Positions 7,741-14,668 of a stretch of DNA of 14,668 nucleotides are shown piece by piece. The stretch's first letter is position 1. Each line of letters starts with the position of its first letter. The notes under the pieces are model-generated. The model was given only the letters and a program-made list of their open reading frames with translations. It was not told the DNA's origin and searched no databases. The translations under genes and the position numbers were made by a program. This DNA comes from Baffinella frigidus (taxonomy: Eukaryota > Cryptophyceae > Cryptomonadales > Baffinellaceae): the NCBI GenBank assembly GCA_026770585.1, contig MU646309.1, forward strand, positions 1,359,682-1,374,349, in the 5' to 3' direction.

Positions 7741-8150
7741 AGTGTGGCCGACGAGTCAGGGCCAAGGTCACCCATTAGTTTTAAAGCACCACAGAAGGCT
7801 GCCAATCAGTTTTTTTTGCTCCATTATGGTGCTGGGGATAACTGGGGATATTCCTCATGTAGGCATAGCCGGAGTGACTTGACAAATGTCACGTCCATAG
7901 GTATTATAGAAGACACAAACGAATCCCCGTCGGGGGGGTCCGCCGGTGTTCCTTCGGACACGTGAGGAGAATCCTCTGGCCATTTAGTAAAGAACTCAGC
8001 TGACACGCGGACTCCGTCCGCATGTCTCCCTCCTAGCCAGTGCCCTTCTGCAGAGATTATGAGCCGTGAGCCCCCCTAGCACCCCGCTAGCGACACAGCC
8101 GGCGACCTGCCAGCGACATGTGGTAGTCATCACAAGGCCACACTAAGGGT
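7741..8150. other. Unique insert between telomere-like blocks; no gene recognised
   Basis: A 73-codon plus-strand frame (7744-7965) opens MADESGPRSPISFKAP but matches no family I know and has no supporting splice pattern. The segment differs sharply in composition from the repeat blocks on either side. Confidence 0.4.
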
Positions 8151-8490
8151 GTAGTGTTGAGGGTTCAGCGGTTAAGGGCTAGGGGTTACGGGTTTGGGGT
8201 TTGGAGTAAGGGGTTCGGGGTTCGGGTATATGGTTTAGGGTTTAGGGTTTAGGGTTTAGGGTCTATGTTTTACGGTTCAGGGTTTGAGATCAAGGCTTCA
8301 GGGTTCATGGTTTAAATGTGGGTTACGGGTTGAAATTTGGGGTTTCTATGTTTTACGGTTCAGGGTTTGAGATCAAGGCTTTAGGGTCCTTGGTTAAAAT
8401 GTGGGTTACGGGTTGAAATTTGGGTGTAGGTGTTAGGGTTTAGGGTTTAGTGTTAAGGATTTGGGGTTTAGGGCTTAGGATTTCACTGCC
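8151..8490. repeat. Degenerate TTTAGGG-like block with an 83-bp tandem duplication
   Basis: TTTAGGG-type units are clearest at 8231-8261. Within the block an 83-base unit starting TCTATGTTTTACGGTTCAGG occurs at 8262-8344 and again at 8345-8427 with a few substitutions. Segmental duplication is therefore superimposed on the heptamer array. Confidence 0.8.
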
Positions 8491-8596
8491 AGGCCGGATA
8501 TTTTGTAAAAGTCAATTCCCCCACAAAATCTGTCAACTTAGAAATGAGGTACCCAAATTGGGTACTTCTTTACTACACATTCGCAGGTGAGTTGAC

Positions 8597-8983
8597 TCTA
8601 GATCCTTGAGGCCCTTTAGGTCCTTTAGGTCCTTTAGGTTCTTCGAGCTACCAACATAGGCGGACACCGGAACTTGTTCTGTAGAAAGGACATGCTTCCT
8701 TTCGGATCACATCAAGCCCCCCTGTACAGAGGATCGCGGCAGAAACCTGCTAAAGTGTATCCTCATCGGGCGTTTGACAAGCAAGATCATCTGGATTAAG
8801 TCAGCCGGTCTCTGCAGCGATCCTTTTTCGCCGGTTTCTGCCGCGATCCTCTGCCCAGAAGGGCTTGATGTGATACGAAAGGAAGCATGGCCTTTCTACA
8901 GAATCAGTTCCGGTGTCCGCCTATGTTGGGAGCTCGAAGAACCTAAAGGACCTAAAGGACCTAAAGGACCTCAAGGATCTAGA
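8597..8983. mobile_element. Large foldback element with ~152-base arms
   Basis: Arms 8597-8748 and 8833-8983 are reverse complements over nearly their whole length. Outer ends are TCTAGATCCTTGAGG / CCTCAAGGATCTAGA; inner ends are GGATCGCGGCAGAAACC / GGTTTCTGCCGCGATCC. Near each end is a run of 9-base TTTAGGTCC units. The 84-base spacer has no gene. The collagen-like reading of the right arm (LEEPKGPKGPKGP) is just the 9-base repeat translated. It sits among TTTAGGG-like blocks. Probably a non-autonomous element. Confidence 0.85.
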
Positions 8984-9240
8984 GGATTTAGGCTGTAGGG
9001 TTTAGGTTTGAGGGGCTAGGGTTTAGATTTTACGGTTCAGGGTTCAGGGTTCAGAATTTAATGTTTAGGGTTCTGGGTTTACGGTTTATGGTGTATGGTT
9101 AAGGGTTAAGGGATAAGGGTTTAAGGTGTTGGGTGTAGGATGTAGGGTTTAAGGTTGACGGGTTAGGGTTTAGGATTCTGGAGTGATCTGGTGCAGGGTT
9201 GGGGTTTCGGGTTTCGGGTTAAAGTACAAGGGTTCAGGAT
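8984..9240. repeat. Degenerate TTTAGGG-like block
   Basis: Units such as TAGGGTT, GGGTTCA, GGGTTAA and GGGTTTC with heavy drift, starting directly at the right end of the foldback element. Confidence 0.8.
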
Positions 9241-9485
9241 TTTTTTCAACGCTGCGCCAATAGGAAACCATTTTCCCGGTGGATGTTTGTTGCCTGCAAA
9301 TACGCTAGCTCCATTATCGGGGAGGGGGGGGGATGTAAGCGTTGCATGGCCAATTTTCTTTTGCAGTCGGTGTGCGGGCCTTGAATTTAAGCTCAGGATC
9401 GCGAAACACGGGTGTGTGCGGTCCTTGAATTTGAGGCATGGAGAGACAGCGGTCGGTGTGCGGGCCTCAATTTATCAAGGTATTG
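9241..9485. other. Stretch without a recognisable gene
   Basis: Contains three related strings: GTCGGTGTGCGGGCCTTGAA (about 9367), GTGTGCGGTCCTTGAATT (about 9413) and GTCGGTGTGCGGGCCTCAAT (about 9452). No coding evidence. Confidence 0.5.
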
Positions 9486-9713
9486 TAGAATTCGGGTTGG
9501 CTTGGATTTTGGGTTAGGGTCGGGAATTCGAAATTCCAAGAGTGTTTGTTAGATGACTGGCTTAAATGAAGTTTATGCTATCTTATGCATGAGATTGATG
9601 ACAAGATATCTTGTCTTTGCATCCCCCACCCATGAGATGACACAAAACGGCGCATTTTCGTCAGATTTCTGCCCGACCCGACTTTCGGAAAATTCAAGCC
9701 AACCCGAATTCTA
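9486..9713. mobile_element. Terminal-inverted-repeat element, ~40-base ends
   Basis: TAGAATTCGGGTTGGCTTGG..GGTCGGG (9486-9525) is matched in reverse complement at 9671-9713. The 145-base interior is AT-richer, has a 16-bp palindrome (GACAAGATATCTTGTC, 9600-9615) and no gene. It directly abuts the next inverted repeat. Confidence 0.7.
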
Positions 9714-9934
9714 GATCGTTTGCGGTAATTGTTGTCCGTTTTGGACGTACGGTTTCCCCGTTTCCCCGTTTTGAAAAGGGGCTTATAGGACGTGACAAGG
9801 ATTTTAAATAGTACCAGAATTGCGCCTCTTGGTACCATTTAAAATCCTTGTCACGTCCTATAAGTCCCTTTTCAAAACCGGAAAACCGGGAAACTGTACG
9901 TCCAAAACGGACAACAATCACCGCAAACGCTCTA
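9712..9934. mobile_element. Foldback element with ~104-base arms
   Basis: Arms 9712-9815 and 9831-9934 are near-perfect reverse complements, for example GTACGGTTTCC with its inverse, and ACGTGACAAGGATTTTAAAT with ATTTAAAATCCTTGTCACGT. The spacer is 15 bases. Outer ends are TAGATCGTTTGCGG / CCGCAAACGCTCTA. Open frames over the arms mirror one another and are not genes. Confidence 0.85.
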
Positions 9935-10120
9935 CAATACACATTGTCACTAAGGCCACATTTTTTTGGGTGCGTACCTTGTATTGCGGTTCGTGTCCGA
10001 GTAGATCTAACAATCTCACGAGACGTAATCAGGGCACACGTCGCACAGCACCTTTCAGGGAGCTGATAAGCTACACCAGCCTCCCCTCGCCGTTTCAGTG
10101 TGCGACACGAAACAGCCAGC

Positions 10121-10369
10121 CAACCATCCTTTAGGTACGAGCTCTTGACACTTATTGACACTTGTTGACTTTATTCGAAAGAGAATTGCACGGCGCAGAA
10201 TTGAGGCGAGTTTAGGAAGGCGTTTGGGGTCTACACCAGCACCTTCCTAACCAAGAGACTGCCACTACGAGTACCCATTAGGGGGTCACCAAGGTCAGTC
10301 CACATTAGCGTCCATGTCCCTGGTTTTTCCCCGCAGAGCACCCCGTTGCGTTACCTAAAGGATGGTTGG
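10121..10369. mobile_element. Putative 249-bp element with 18-bp perfect inverted ends
   Basis: CCAACCATCCTTTAGGTA (10121-10138) is matched exactly in reverse complement at 10352-10369. The interior has no gene and includes repeated TTGACACTT-type strings near 10145-10165. No target-site duplication is clear. Confidence 0.6.
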
Positions 10370-11101
10370 AAATGGCTAGAGCTCCAACCTCGATTCGATC
10401 CAGGTCGGAGGTTGCAGAGCCCTCCGAAGTGGATCAACACTTGATTTTCGAGCTTGTGTGCAAAGCAGTTTTAAAATTCTCGAAAGTGGTCTTGTCCGAC
10501 TCTTTTGTACCAAGATGGGTACTTGTAAGGCTATATTGTTTTTGCCAGCCGTTCGAATTTCGGCATTCGCTGCAGGGCTTTCCGAAGGAGCCATGACGCA
10601 CAAGAGTCCGTTAATTTTCAAATCCTCTCGAAGGATAAGGTGGTCACATCGGACATCGGTCCGGATGCAGCCACGTTTGAACCGCTGAGCCAACCGGACG
10701 CCTGTGTTCCACCCAGGAAGCCTCCGGGACCGTCCTGGTACGCTCGATCGTGTCTGGCAACCCTGGCCGATCTGCATGGCGCTCGGCATGCAGCCTCACC
10801 CTGTCCAATCTGCGTGTGCCAGCTGTATCCCGTCCTCGTTTACCAGCCCCGCCCGCAAACAAAATCCTGCAACATACGCGCCCATTCCTGAATTCCAGGG
10901 TGGCGCTTTGTTGCGCCTCCCCACCGAGGCTCTCTATTTCTCTCTCGCTTTCAGAGAGAGAGAGAGAGAAAGCGTCCTCTCTCGCTTTTCTCGCATCATC
11001 TCCAGGAGCGATTCGGTCCATCTGCGTTACTGTCAAACAATCATGCCATCACTTGCAAATGTCCAACTCGCCCTCTTTTGCAGGGCCGCTACGCTCATCG
11101 G
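10370..11101. other. Region upstream of the RCC1-repeat gene
   Basis: Open frames exist on both strands (about 10376-10789 minus, 10366-10596 plus), but none shows a family signature or exon pattern. A GA/CT-rich patch lies at about 10931-10985. The sequence before 11083 (CCCTCTTTTGCAG) resembles a splice acceptor, so a further 5' exon or a spliced 5' UTR is possible. No promoter element recognised. Confidence 0.4.
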
Positions 11102-14100
11102 ATGATGCCGCTGCTCTTTGACCTTCGCAGCGTGGTCGTCCTAGTCGGGCTTCTGCACGGGGCAGGCGCAGCGGTGGTGGCCGGCTGCAATGAAGGCACG
11201 CTACAAAAAGCCACGCAGATCTCGTTGGGTTTCGCCCACTCATGCGCGATTCTGGTCCCTCCCCCCCCCTTCCCTATCATCCCTCCCCCCCTCCCTCTCG
11301 AACGGATTAACAAGATCAGTCAATCCAGCAGAATTGCCGCCTGCTCCCAAGTTGAGACCGCAGAGGGGGTCCCGAGGCGAGGGCGGTTGCGTGGTTGACT
11401 CTGGCTCGCCGGCATCTTTTCGGTCTGAACACATTCACACTGGGGAGCAGGACGATGGGACCTTGAGGTGCTGGGGATACAACCAAGCCTTCGGGACCCT
11501 TGGGCTCGGCGACTCATCGGACAGAGGGGATGGCAACGGTACAGAGCACCGGACCCTTTGGAATTCTGCGGCACAGAGCACGCCCCCCTTTCTCATGAGA
11601 AGTCTGGTTTGAGAGTAGAACCCCACGACTTTTGCCTCCTCAGGGCGTTTTCTGGGGCGATGGGGTGTCTTTGGAACCCTGCACAGAGAAGCAGGCCCGC
11701 GTAGTGCTTAGGGTTAAAAAACGCACAGGCGAGCTGACGCTGATACCCCTCGTGTGCAGACATGGGGAGGTTCCTTCCGCCCGTCTCCCTCGGGACTGGG
11801 AGGACCGCTACTGCGACGAGCGTGGGCGATTTTTACACCTGCGCGATTCTGGTGCGTGACGCTTGTCTTTAGCAACCTGGTTTGATATCAATTTCATCCG
11901 GAAGAGTATTCATCTCCGATCCGATTCCGGTGAATCTTAAGGCTCTAAATGAAGTCTAGATAGACGACTGTCTTATTTCTATCCTCAAGATACACCAAAA
12001 TCGTATTCATTATGAATACTCGGCGGGATTAAATTAGGCAACCTGCTGGTCTTCTCCAACCGCCGCGCGTTGCTATTGTTTCATGCAGAAAGCTTACGTT
12101 AACGGAGTAGTAACTTTGGTACAAAATTTATAATGGAAAATATTCTTGGGCTTTAAAAGTCCTGAAATCGCTTTTAAAATCGTTTTAGAGCTTGCAAGCC
12201 CACGTTAACCGATCCCTTAAGGGGTCCGTTAACGTAAGCTTTTCGCATTATGTTGTGTGCAGGATTTTTCGAACTTGCACAGTTGGACACTTTGTGCAGT
12301 CCAGCCGTCTGGTAGTTGTTGGTGGAAACGTTGGCGCGCTCAGTGGTGCACTTTCGTGATGGGCCTCAACGTGGGGTGTGTTGTTGACTGAAGGTGGGGT
12401 GTGTTGTTGCAGGATAACGGAACCGTCAAGTGCTGGGGATACAATGACGGGGGGGAGCTTGGCTTAGGCGACACGAACCATCGCGGCGACGGTGCAAACG
12501 GTGCTTTCCCGCACCGGCAATCAATTACGTAATTGATTCCGGTAGGTCCTAGGGCTGCCACGTACGGTCGCAGGTCGATTTTGACCGACTTTCCTTGAAC
12601 GTGTCCGTAGGAACACCCATACATCCCTACAGCATTGCCTACCGTTGGGTCTATGGATAAGTCACTTGTTCCAGTCGTAGGTCTCGCCTGCGCCAAATAG
12701 TTAATGGAACAGCGGCAGGTGCATGGACTTGCTGCCACAACCCCTCAGATTGGGAACAAATCGTTTTCTTCAATTCGCCTGATTTGTACGGGAGGCCGTC
12801 GGATTCCGACGACCTGTGGTACAAATCAGGGGACTCGGCAAGACGATTTGCTCCCATACTGAGGGCTGGTGGTGCGCATTCATGCACCCGCCGCGTTCAT
12901 CTTGTCGCCAGGAAACTGTTCGACACCTCTGGCATTGAGCATACGTTACGGACTCCGGTAGGTCCTCGGGCAGCCACACACGACCGCGTCTGAGTGTTTC
13001 TCGTGCGCAGAAATGGGGGACAACCTGCCCGCGGTCGACCTCGGGGCAGGCAGGACTGCCGCGGCACTCTCACTGGGATCGTTGCACGCGTGCGTCATCC
13101 TGGTACGCCCCCGCCAACTCCTACCTCTGTCCCACTAAATTTGGGCTCGCCATTATTTCGCCCCCCCCCGAAATTTCACAGGTGAATTTTGACACCCCCT
13201 CACGCCAAGTTCTGGTGCGCCCCTCGCGACTCCCCCCCAGCGCACGTGTTTTCTTTCTTTTACCGCGGGTTGAGTCCCGGTTATTTTTTATCCGCACGCT
13301 GAGTCCCGATTAATGTGTTGGGGCAACGCAGGATGACGCGACCGTGAAATGTTGGGGCGGCAACGCGAACGGGCAGCTGGGGTATGGCGACACCTTGGAA
13401 CGCGGGAGCAACTCCACAGGTCTCATCCGGGGACATGTTTCATCTAAAAGAAATCGGATCCCTATTTGTTCATAGGAGTTAGACGAAAGTCAATTAGGGC
13501 CCTAAGTGAATTTAAATATGGCCAGAATCCGGTTTGATAGGTCATTTTCTTTTAAATTACACATGTTCCCGGATCAGGTCCGCTCTCGAGCGGGACGGGT
13601 ACCACTGGAAGGGATTTAAAGGGTTTTACCCGAATGCAGGTCCGGATTCCGGACCTGGACTTTTAAGATGTTCCAAGCGCGCTCGAGAGCTGTGAAGAGA
13701 GAGAAGGGCCCACGCTTCTGGCAGCCAGATGGACCCTGTGCAAACACATGTGGGCCCGTGCATTCCAATATGGCGCGTTGTTCTCTGACATCTGACATGT
13801 CACATCGTTGATCTGTCTTGCCACTCGAGGCTAGAAGTGTGACTAGTTCAAAACAGGGATTCGTTTACACGTGAAGAAAAAAAGGAATGCGTAGTAATTT
13901 TCACACAAAGGGGGGTGTTTGGACACGTCGCGGGCGGGATTCCGCCAGTAACGTGACCACGCCTGCCCGTGACTGGTACTAAATTTAACAACCCCACATT
14001 TAAAATAGCCCCAATTCTAGCCTCGAGTGGTGGTGCCGCTTCACACCTTCGTCCGTGACCCCTTTCTCACGCCACGGCAGTCATGGGCACAACGTCAAGC

Positions 14101-14584
14101 CTTGGTCATTCACCACTTTCTCAAGCTCAATAACATGTTACCCCGTTCAGTTATGGGAGCGAACCTGGCTACGGTCGACCTGGGGAGTGGCAAAACGGCC
14201 ACGGCTGTCTCGTGTGGCAACAAGTTCTCGTGCGCCCTCCTGGTCAGCCCCCCCCTCTCCTCGTGTCTTACTAGAGCAGGGTTTGCAGCAGGACGATACC
14301 TAAACTGGGTAGGCTTAGTGCTGCGATTATCCCTGGTTAGTCCCAACAGTCGTGGACGCCACATGTGTGCTGTGAGCAGCGAAACAGCTCTGAACTTGAT
14401 TCTCCTCCGCTCTGAACTTGATTCTCCAACAGCAATCTGTAGCTCTCAACTTGATTCTCCCATAGCAATCTGAGCGTGATTCTGCTCCGCGCGCAGAACG
14501 ACGCTACCATCAAGTGTTGGGGCGCGAACACTTACGGGAACCTGGGCCTCGGCGACACGGATCATCGCGGTGACGCTGCAAACG
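11102..14584 (+). CDS. RCC1-repeat protein, probably secreted; modular exons, 3' end beyond window
   Basis: Eight exons: 11102-11254, 11451-11538, 11760-11851, 12413-12500, 13011-13102, 13332-13419, 14151-14242 and 14497-14584. All seven complete introns are GT-AG and the final exon ends at a GT at 14585. Exon 1 starts MMPLLFDLRSVVVLVGLLHG, a signal-peptide-like hydrophobic run, and ends GFAHSCAIL. Exons 2, 4, 6 and 8 are 88 nt and encode the DDGTLRCWGYNQ..LGLGD..RGDG half. Exons 3, 5 and 7 are 92 nt and encode the MGDNLPAVDLGAGRTA..SLG..HACVIL half. Together they form about 3.5 RCC1-type repeats of 60 residues, which fold as blades of a beta-propeller. Each repeat carries two Cys (CAIL and CWG) spaced to pair, as in secreted RCC1-like proteins. 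The split codon at each 88/92 join gives Asp, Glu or Val. Binding partner unknown. The RCC1 family call is firm; the start codon is less so, as an acceptor-like CAG precedes it at 11082. Confidence 0.85.
12085..12246. mobile_element. Inverted-repeat element in RCC1-gene intron 3
   Basis: GCAGAAAGCTTACGTTAACG at the left (12085-12105) is matched by CGTTAACGTAAGCTTTTCGC at the right (12225-12246). A nested hairpin uses ACGTTAAC at about 12202 and GTTAACGT at about 12227. The interior is AT-rich. It lies inside the 561-base intron 11852-12412, which also has a GTATTCAT-T-ATGAATAC palindrome at 12003-12019. Confidence 0.75.
12519..12538. repeat. 20-bp perfect palindrome in intron 4
   Basis: AATCAATTACGTAATTGATT, flanked by ACCGG on the left (after one extra C) and CCGGT on the right, so the symmetry extends to about 30 bases with one bulge. 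It lies 18 bases after the exon-4 donor. Confidence 0.75.
12711..12893. mobile_element. Imperfect foldback element in RCC1-gene intron 4
   Basis: Arms of about 85-90 bases centre on GTCGGATTCCGAC (12798-12810). Matching segments include CTGATTTGTAC with GTACAAATCAG, GGGAACAAATCGTTTTC with the diverged GACGATTTGCTCCC, and GGCAGGTGCATG with CATGCACCCGCC. Short strings around the element (CCGGTAGGTCCTNGGGC at 12538 and 12955) repeat in direct orientation. Overlapping open frames mirror each other and are not exons. Confidence 0.75.
13115..13157 (+). repeat. Fragment of the dispersed repeat in RCC1-gene intron 5
   Basis: CAACTCCTACCTCTGTCCC..TTTGGGCTCGCCATT resembles 994-1034 (CAGTTCCTAGCTCTGTCCC..TGTGGGCTCACCGATT). 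This is a diverged partial copy inside intron 13103-13331. Confidence 0.45.
13582..13690. repeat. Inverted repeat with central palindrome in intron 6
   Basis: GCTCTCGAGCG (13582-13592) pairs with CGCTCGAGAGC (13680-13690). Between them CAGGTCCGGATTCCGGACCTG (13637-13657) is symmetric about a central T. Confidence 0.55.
13821..14030. mobile_element. 210-bp terminal-inverted-repeat element in RCC1-gene intron 6
   Basis: Perfect 16-base ends: CCACTCGAGGCTAGAA (13821-13836) and TTCTAGCCTCGAGTGG (14015-14030), with weaker similarity inward. The interior has no gene. It lies in the 731-base intron 13420-14150. No target-site duplication identified. Confidence 0.7.
14386..14487. repeat. Tandem repeat in RCC1-gene intron 7
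   Basis: GCTCTGAACTTGATTCTCC occurs at about 14387 and 14409, with diverged units GCTCTCAACTTGATTCTCCC (about 14442) and GCGTGATTCTGCTCC (about 14473). It is also linked by a repeated AGCAATCTG. The last unit ends about ten bases before the exon-8 acceptor. Confidence 0.7.
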
Positions 14585-14587
14585 GTC

Positions 14588-14668
14588 TTGCCCCCCCCCC
14601 CCGGGTCCCTTGATGCCCCCCCCCCAAGGGAACTCCGACCCCCCCCCCTCTCTCTCCATCTCCCCCCC
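14588..14668. repeat. Poly-C / CT-rich low-complexity end
   Basis: Several C homopolymers of 7-13 bases and CT runs after the exon-8 donor. Such runs often end assembly contigs. Confidence 0.75.

Noticed and set aside
8774-8998. Collagen-like Gly-Pro-Lys reading (LEEPKGPKGPKGP)
   Set aside because: It arises from the 9-base repeat in a foldback arm; the opposite arm is the same sequence inverted, so this is non-coding element DNA.
9694-10161. 155-residue minus-strand open frame
   Set aside because: It spans both arms of the 9712-9934 foldback and shows mirrored low-information sequence; no domain seen.
12651-12993. Open frames containing AGGAHSC, resembling an RCC1 strand
   Set aside because: They lie inside the arms of the intron-4 foldback, lack the 88/92-nt exon pattern and flanking splice sites, and the match is too short.
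1-14668. tRNA or rRNA genes
   Set aside because: I scanned for tRNA B-box words (GGTTCGA-type) and found only isolated matches such as the one near 3050, without a cloverleaf; no rRNA-like sequence was recognised.

Overview
The window looks like nuclear DNA of a eukaryotic alga. Protein-coding sequence is split by GT-AG introns, exons are GC-rich with G/C at third codon positions, and long stretches are degenerate 7-mers related to the TTTAGGG telomere motif. There are no bacterial-type operons or ribosome binding sites. A green alga with a repeat-rich genome, such as a prasinophyte like Cymbomonas, would fit. That is recollection of style, not a database match.

Layout. 1-236 is a degenerate telomere-like array and 318-541 a C/A hexanucleotide microsatellite. 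542-2160 has no gene I can support, but holds short modular repeats, a foldback element (1700-1855) and one copy of a dispersed repeat. 2164-2695 is a CCCTATA/CCCTACA heptamer satellite. 2823-4535 on the minus strand holds exons of a WD40 protein resembling the nuclear-pore protein Aladin (AAAS). It appears truncated, and the satellite abuts its 3' side. 4885-6982 on the plus strand is a predicted three-exon gene for a disordered Gln/Gly/Pro-rich protein, with 40-residue tandem repeats, a poly-Gln region and a basic NLS-like C-terminal exon. 7050-11100 is intergenic: degenerate TTTAGGG-like blocks alternate with foldback or terminal-inverted-repeat elements (8597-8983, 9486-9934, 10121-10369).

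11102-14584 on the plus strand is the clearest gene: a signal-peptide-like first exon followed by RCC1-type repeats. The exons alternate strictly between 88 and 92 nt and the introns alternate between phase 0 and phase 1, so each 60-residue repeat is exactly two exons. The gene runs off the right edge. Its three longest introns each contain an inverted-repeat element.

The three genes do not form an evident pathway. The common theme is exon and intron remodelling by small duplications and inverted repeats: an 80-nt intron bounded by a duplicated exon end and containing an inverted exon copy, a 108-bp duplication that duplicates a donor site in frame, and modular RCC1 exons whose introns host inverted-repeat elements.
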